Origin: Salinimicrobium sp964572365
Lineage (GTDB): Bacteria > Bacteroidota > Bacteroidia > Flavobacteriales > Flavobacteriaceae
Length of the DNA stretch: 6,585 nt
Assembly: GCA_964572365.1 (NCBI GenBank)
Contig: CAZNFK010000114.1
Span: 1-6,585 of the forward strand
Reading direction: 5' to 3'
This document shows, one piece after another, positions 3,494 to 6,585 of this stretch. The notes below the pieces were generated by a model. That model was not told the DNA's origin. It did no database searches and saw nothing but the letters and a program-made list of their open reading frames with translations. Numbering within the stretch: position 1 is the first letter of the stretch; the number at the start of each line of letters is the position of its first letter. The translations under genes were made by a program, and so were the position numbers.

Positions 3494-6017
3494 CTCCAGG
3501 ATTTGGTTGCTTACTTTCTTTTTCACCACTCTTTTTAGTCTCTGTGGAGTAGTTAATGCCCAGGAAAAAATTCAGGAAAAAGTCTTCTTGAAAGAGCTCC
3601 TTCCCAGACTAGAAGAAACCTATAACGTACGATTTTCTTATCGGGAAGAAGATCTGAAAAACATCCTGATCACTGCACCCAAAGCAGACTGGACCCTTGA
3701 TCAAACCCTGGACTTACTGGAAGAACAAACCTCTTTTAGTTTTGAAGTGCTGGACGAGCGTTATATTGCCATCACTTACTCCCCCAAGATGATCGATTAC
3801 TGCGGAATTATCCTTGATCACCAAACTGGAGATCCCTTACCGGGAGCCACCCTACAGGCAGAAGATCATTCAGCATATACTGTCTCGAACATTGATGGAA
3901 AATTCCTATTTTCAGATATTCCCGAGGGAACAGAAATTAAAGTAAGGTATTTGGGATATGTGGAGCGTAACCTTCAAGCAAAAGAAGGAGATTGCGGGAA
4001 AGTATTTTTAGAACCTTCGGTGGTCGCGCTTCAGGAGACGGTTGTTGTAAATTATTTAACATCCGGGATCAGTAAAAGACAGGACGGTTCCACCTATATC
4101 AATACCGAAAGATTTGGGACTTTACCGGGACAGATCGAACCCGATGTGCTGCAAACTGTCGAAGCCCTGCCCGGGGTGGAAAGCGTGAACGAGACCGTTT
4201 CAAACATCAACATTCGCGGCGGCACAAGCGACCAGAACCTGGTGCTGTTTGACGGGATCAAAATGTACCTAACCGGCCATTTCTTCGGACTTATTTCTGC
4301 CTTCAATCCCAACCTCACCCAGGAGGTACGGGTTGTAAAGAACGGAAGCAGTGCCAGGTTGGGGGATGGGGTTTCGGGTACCATCGAGATCTTTTCAAAA
4401 GATGAAATTGAAGGGGAATTTTCGGGGGCACTTGGAATGAACCTGGTGAGTGCAGATGCATTTTTGCAAGTGCCTCTTTCAGAAAAATTGGAGCTGCGGG
4501 TTTCCGGCAGAAGGTCTATAAATGATCTGGTCGACACCCCCACCTATAACAATTATTTTTCCCGAACTTTTCAGGATTCGGAAATCTCCTTCAGCACCAC
4601 AGATGAAAATCTGGAAGATTCGAATTTCAGTTATTATGATACCAGCCTGAAATTTCTGTATGATCTAAACCGCGATCAAAAATTTCGGTTTTCACTGATG
4701 CAGGTAAATAATGAATTGGGTTACACCCAGTACAACTCTTCTTCCGAAGAAACGCGCAGGAGCAACCTTGGGCAAAACAACCTCGCCCTGGGAGGAAACT
4801 GGAAAGCGGTGTGGAATAGCGGCTTTTCCACCCAGACAAGCGCTTACCTAACGCACTACCGATTGGATGCCATGAATTATTCGGTAAATAATGACCAGCG
4901 CCTGATACAGGAAAATGAGGTGTTGGAAACAGGGATAAAGCTGAACGCCACAAAAACCCTTAACCCGGATCTTCAGCTTTTAAGCGGGTATCAGTTTTAT
5001 GAAGTAGGGGTTTCCAATATTGAAAATGTAAATAATCCTTTTTTCAGCAGCACCATTAAAAATGTGGTGAGGAACCATGCAGTGTATGCCGAAGGAAAAT
5101 ATTCGGGGAAAACCACTTTTTTGAGGGGCGGACTGCGGGTGAATTACATTTCAAAGTTTAAAGAATTCCTGCTTGAACCCCGGTTAAGTTTCAATCAGGA
5201 ATTGGGCAGGAAATTTTCCTTTAAGGTGCAGGCCGAAATAAAAAGCCAGACCACCAGCCAGATTATTGACCTGCAGGAAGATTTCCTGGGAGTTGAGAAT
5301 CGAAGATGGATCCTGGCCGATAATGAAACTTATCCCTTAATCAAGAGTAAACAGGTGTCTTCGGGATTTGACTTTAAATCCCGGGGTTGGTATATTGACC
5401 TTGAAGGTTATTACAAATTCGTAGAAGGGATAAGCACTTCCAATCAGGGTTTTCAGGATCAGCATGAATTCATCAGGACCTCCGGCAGTTATTCGGCGAA
5501 AGGTTTTGAAATCTTAATCAATAAAAAAGCCGGTGCGTTGCATACCTACCTCAATTATACTTTTGGAAAGAACGATTATACCTTTAAGGAACTCACTCCT
5601 GCAACATTTCCGAATAACTTTGACATCAGGCATTCTGTTTCCCTGGCGGCGAACTATTCTTACAGGAATTTTAAATTTTCGGCTGGCGGCCATTTGAGAA
5701 GTGGGAAACCGTATACACAGCCGGTAGAGGGTGATGAGACCCGCCGGGAAGGAAATAACTGGGTAGTGAATTATTCAGCTCCCAATTCCGACATATTGCC
5801 TTCTTTCTTCAGGATCGACCTTTCCTCTTCCTACCGTTTGGAGCTTCCCAATAAAGTGAATTTGAATATAGGCCTGGGAATTCTGAACATCCTGGACCGC
5901 AAGAACGTGATCAATCGCTATTACCGGGTGAACAGGAACAGCCCGCAGGAAGCGGTAGAGATCAATAATACTTCTCTAGGCTTCACTCCCAATGCCTCAT
6001 TAAGATTTACTTTTTGA
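3483..6017 (+). CDS. TonB-dependent receptor with STN signalling domain (outer-membrane transducer)
   Basis: With the ATG at 3483 the product is 844 residues. Parts in order: signal peptide (1-26, MKNSSRIWLLTFFFTTLFSL onward, cleavage likely after N-A); STN domain (about 32-97), which in FecA-type receptors passes the signal to FecR; a carboxypeptidase-regulatory-like beta-sandwich (about 106-179, with GDPLPGATLQAEDHSAYTVS and DGKFLF); a TonB-box-like ETVVV (about 185-189); a plug domain (about 213-306, with NINIRGGTSDQNLVLFDGIK and ARLGDGVSGTIEI); and a 22-strand-type beta-barrel to the C-terminal phenylalanine (LRFTF). The start overlaps fecR by 11 bp; an earlier TTG at 3456 would put a polar stretch before the signal peptide and is unlikely. 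No SusD gene follows, so it is not a standard SusC. It belongs to the FecIR-linked signalling receptors; the ligand cannot be deduced. The 3' end overlaps bioD. Confidence 0.92.
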   Translation: MKNSSRIWLLTFFFTTLFSLCGVVNAQEKIQEKVFLKELLPRLEETYNVRFSYREEDLKNILITAPKADWTLDQTLDLLEEQTSFSFEVLDERYIAITYSPKMIDYCGIILDHQTGDPLPGATLQAEDHSAYTVSNIDGKFLFSDIPEGTEIKVRYLGYVERNLQAKEGDCGKVFLEPSVVALQETVVVNYLTSGISKRQDGSTYINTERFGTLPGQIEPDVLQTVEALPGVESVNETVSNINIRGGTSDQNLVLFDGIKMYLTGHFFGLISAFNPNLTQEVRVVKNGSSARLGDGVSGTIEIFSKDEIEGEFSGALGMNLVSADAFLQVPLSEKLELRVSGRRSINDLVDTPTYNNYFSRTFQDSEISFSTTDENLEDSNFSYYDTSLKFLYDLNRDQKFRFSLMQVNNELGYTQYNSSSEETRRSNLGQNNLALGGNWKAVWNSGFSTQTSAYLTHYRLDAMNYSVNNDQRLIQENEVLETGIKLNATKTLNPDLQLLSGYQFYEVGVSNIENVNNPFFSSTIKNVVRNHAVYAEGKYSGKTTFLRGGLRVNYISKFKEFLLEPRLSFNQELGRKFSFKVQAEIKSQTTSQIIDLQEDFLGVENRRWILADNETYPLIKSKQVSSGFDFKSRGWYIDLEGYYKFVEGISTSNQGFQDQHEFIRTSGSYSAKGFEILINKKAGALHTYLNYTFGKNDYTFKELTPATFPNNFDIRHSVSLAANYSYRNFKFSAGGHLRSGKPYTQPVEGDETRREGNNWVVNYSAPNSDILPSFFRIDLSSSYRLELPNKVNLNIGLGILNILDRKNVINRYYRVNRNSPQEAVEINNTSLGFTPNASLRFTF

Positions 6018-6585
6018 GGTTTGCCTGAAGCATTTGAGCGTATTTTGTAATTGTACTCTTATCGAAGGTGTTTTCCTGCGCAATTCGCAACAGGATTGGC
6101 AATCCCGTCATCTCCTTAATTATTTTTTCGGTTGAAGGGTTTTCATCGCCGTTAAAAATGATCCCAATGCAATTAAGCCCTCTATTTCTGAGCGCTTCCA
6201 CGGTAAGCAGGGTGTGGTTGATACTGCCCAGGTAGTGGCGCGAGACAAGAATAACTTTATGGTCGGGTTTAATGAGATCGGCAATGGTCTGGGTGGAGCT
6301 GATGGGTACAAGCAGCCCTCCGGCGCCTTCAATGACCAGATCGTTCTTGGTTTCCGGTTGTTTAATTGCTTCGGAAGAGATCTCCACACCATCAATTTCG
6401 GCAGCGGCATGGGGACTCATCGGGGTTTTTAGGGCAAAGCTGTTGGGATGGAAGACCGTGCGGCTGTTGCTTACCATTTCCCTCACCTTATGGGTGTCTG
6501 AATTTTCCAGGTCGCCTGCCTGTATGGGCTTCCAGTAATCTGCTTCAATCGCTTCGGTCACGATGGCCGAAGCAATGGTTTTCCC
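6007..6585 (-). CDS. bioD: Dethiobiotin synthetase (5' end outside the window)
   Basis: The last 192 residues are present. The fragment begins at GKTIASAIV, the end of the P-loop (family form GTDTGxGKT), so only about 10-12 N-terminal residues are missing. Other family marks are YWKPIQAG (substrate- and nucleotide-binding lysine), SPHAAAEIDG, and VIEGAGGLLVPI with the E-G-A-G-G signature at fragment residues 86-90. The enzyme carboxylates 7,8-diaminopelargonic acid with CO2 and ATP to give dethiobiotin, the penultimate step of biotin synthesis, in the cytoplasm. The GTG at 6559-6561 is an internal valine, not the start, because the P-loop reads through it. The stop TAA (6007-6009) lies inside the last codons of the convergent receptor gene. 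Other biotin genes would be expected beyond the right edge, but none can be seen. Confidence 0.95.
   Translation of the reverse strand, partial: GKTIASAIVTEAIEADYWKPIQAGDLENSDTHKVREMVSNSRTVFHPNSFALKTPMSPHAAAEIDGVEISSEAIKQPETKNDLVIEGAGGLLVPISSTQTIADLIKPDHKVILVSRHYLGSINHTLLTVEALRNRGLNCIGIIFNGDENPSTEKIIKEMTGLPILLRIAQENTFDKSTITKYAQMLQANLKK

Noticed and set aside
4094..4543. 149-codon open frame on the minus strand
   Set aside because: It is antisense to the plug and early barrel of the receptor, whose frame is clearly real. The translation has no domain, signal peptide or sensible composition.
4627..4953. 108-codon open frame on the minus strand
   Set aside because: It is antisense to the receptor barrel, the translation is rich in Ser, Pro, Gly and Cys without a motif, and no promoter or start context is visible.
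3483..6017. SusC-type receptor of a polysaccharide utilisation locus
   Set aside because: No SusD gene follows and no carbohydrate-active enzyme is present; the next gene is bioD on the opposite strand.
6120..6538. Three short frames overlapping bioD
   Set aside because: The bioD frame holds all family motifs (P-loop end, KPIQAG, EGAGG); the others are shadows with arbitrary composition.
6559..6561. GTG as the start of bioD
   Set aside because: The frame remains open to the window edge and encodes GKTIASAI upstream, the conserved P-loop end, so this GTG is an internal valine.

Overview
The window looks like chromosomal DNA from a marine-type member of the Bacteroidota, most likely Flavobacteriaceae (Gramella/Salegentibacter-like). 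This rests on the FecI/FecR/STN-TonB receptor layout, lipoprotein signal peptides with relaxed lipoboxes, a C-S-K-D-E-D-D motif after one lipid-carrying cysteine, a TAnnTTTG promoter element, and the absence of clear Shine-Dalgarno sequences. Genus placement is an inference from general resemblance.

Layout. Left half, minus strand (1-1889): three secreted lipoprotein genes. From right to left they are a complete DUF4382 lipoprotein (1089-1865), closed by a strong intrinsic terminator (1031-1066); a 224-residue lipoprotein made of four related segments (225-899); and the first 53 codons of a second DUF4382 lipoprotein that runs off the left edge (1-161). Right half, plus strand (2015-6017): an ECF sigma factor (FecI type), a FecR-type anti-sigma factor, and an 844-residue TonB-dependent receptor with an N-terminal STN signalling domain. 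The receptor start overlaps the fecR end by 11 bp. At the right edge a 5'-truncated bioD (dethiobiotin synthetase) lies on the minus strand, and its 3' end overlaps that of the receptor gene by 11 bp.

How the parts may work together. The receptor, FecR and sigma factor have the parts of a trans-envelope signalling chain: ligand binding outside, STN domain to FecR in the periplasm, FecR to sigma factor in the cytoplasm. The most notable signal is a two-part promoter-like motif, GGGTRGGGTWAAYG followed at fixed distance by TGTYWTAT. It occurs three times at identical spacing: in front of the complete DUF4382 gene, the repeat lipoprotein gene and fecR, but not in the sense direction in front of the sigma gene. 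The simplest reading is that this is the promoter recognised by this FecI-type sigma factor. If so, the lipoproteins are the regulated output and fecR plus the receptor form a feedback arm. No SusD gene is present next to the receptor, so this is not a standard glycan-uptake SusC/D locus; the ligand is unknown. No mobile element, tRNA, rRNA or CRISPR array was seen. No stretch longer than 300 bases lacks a gene.
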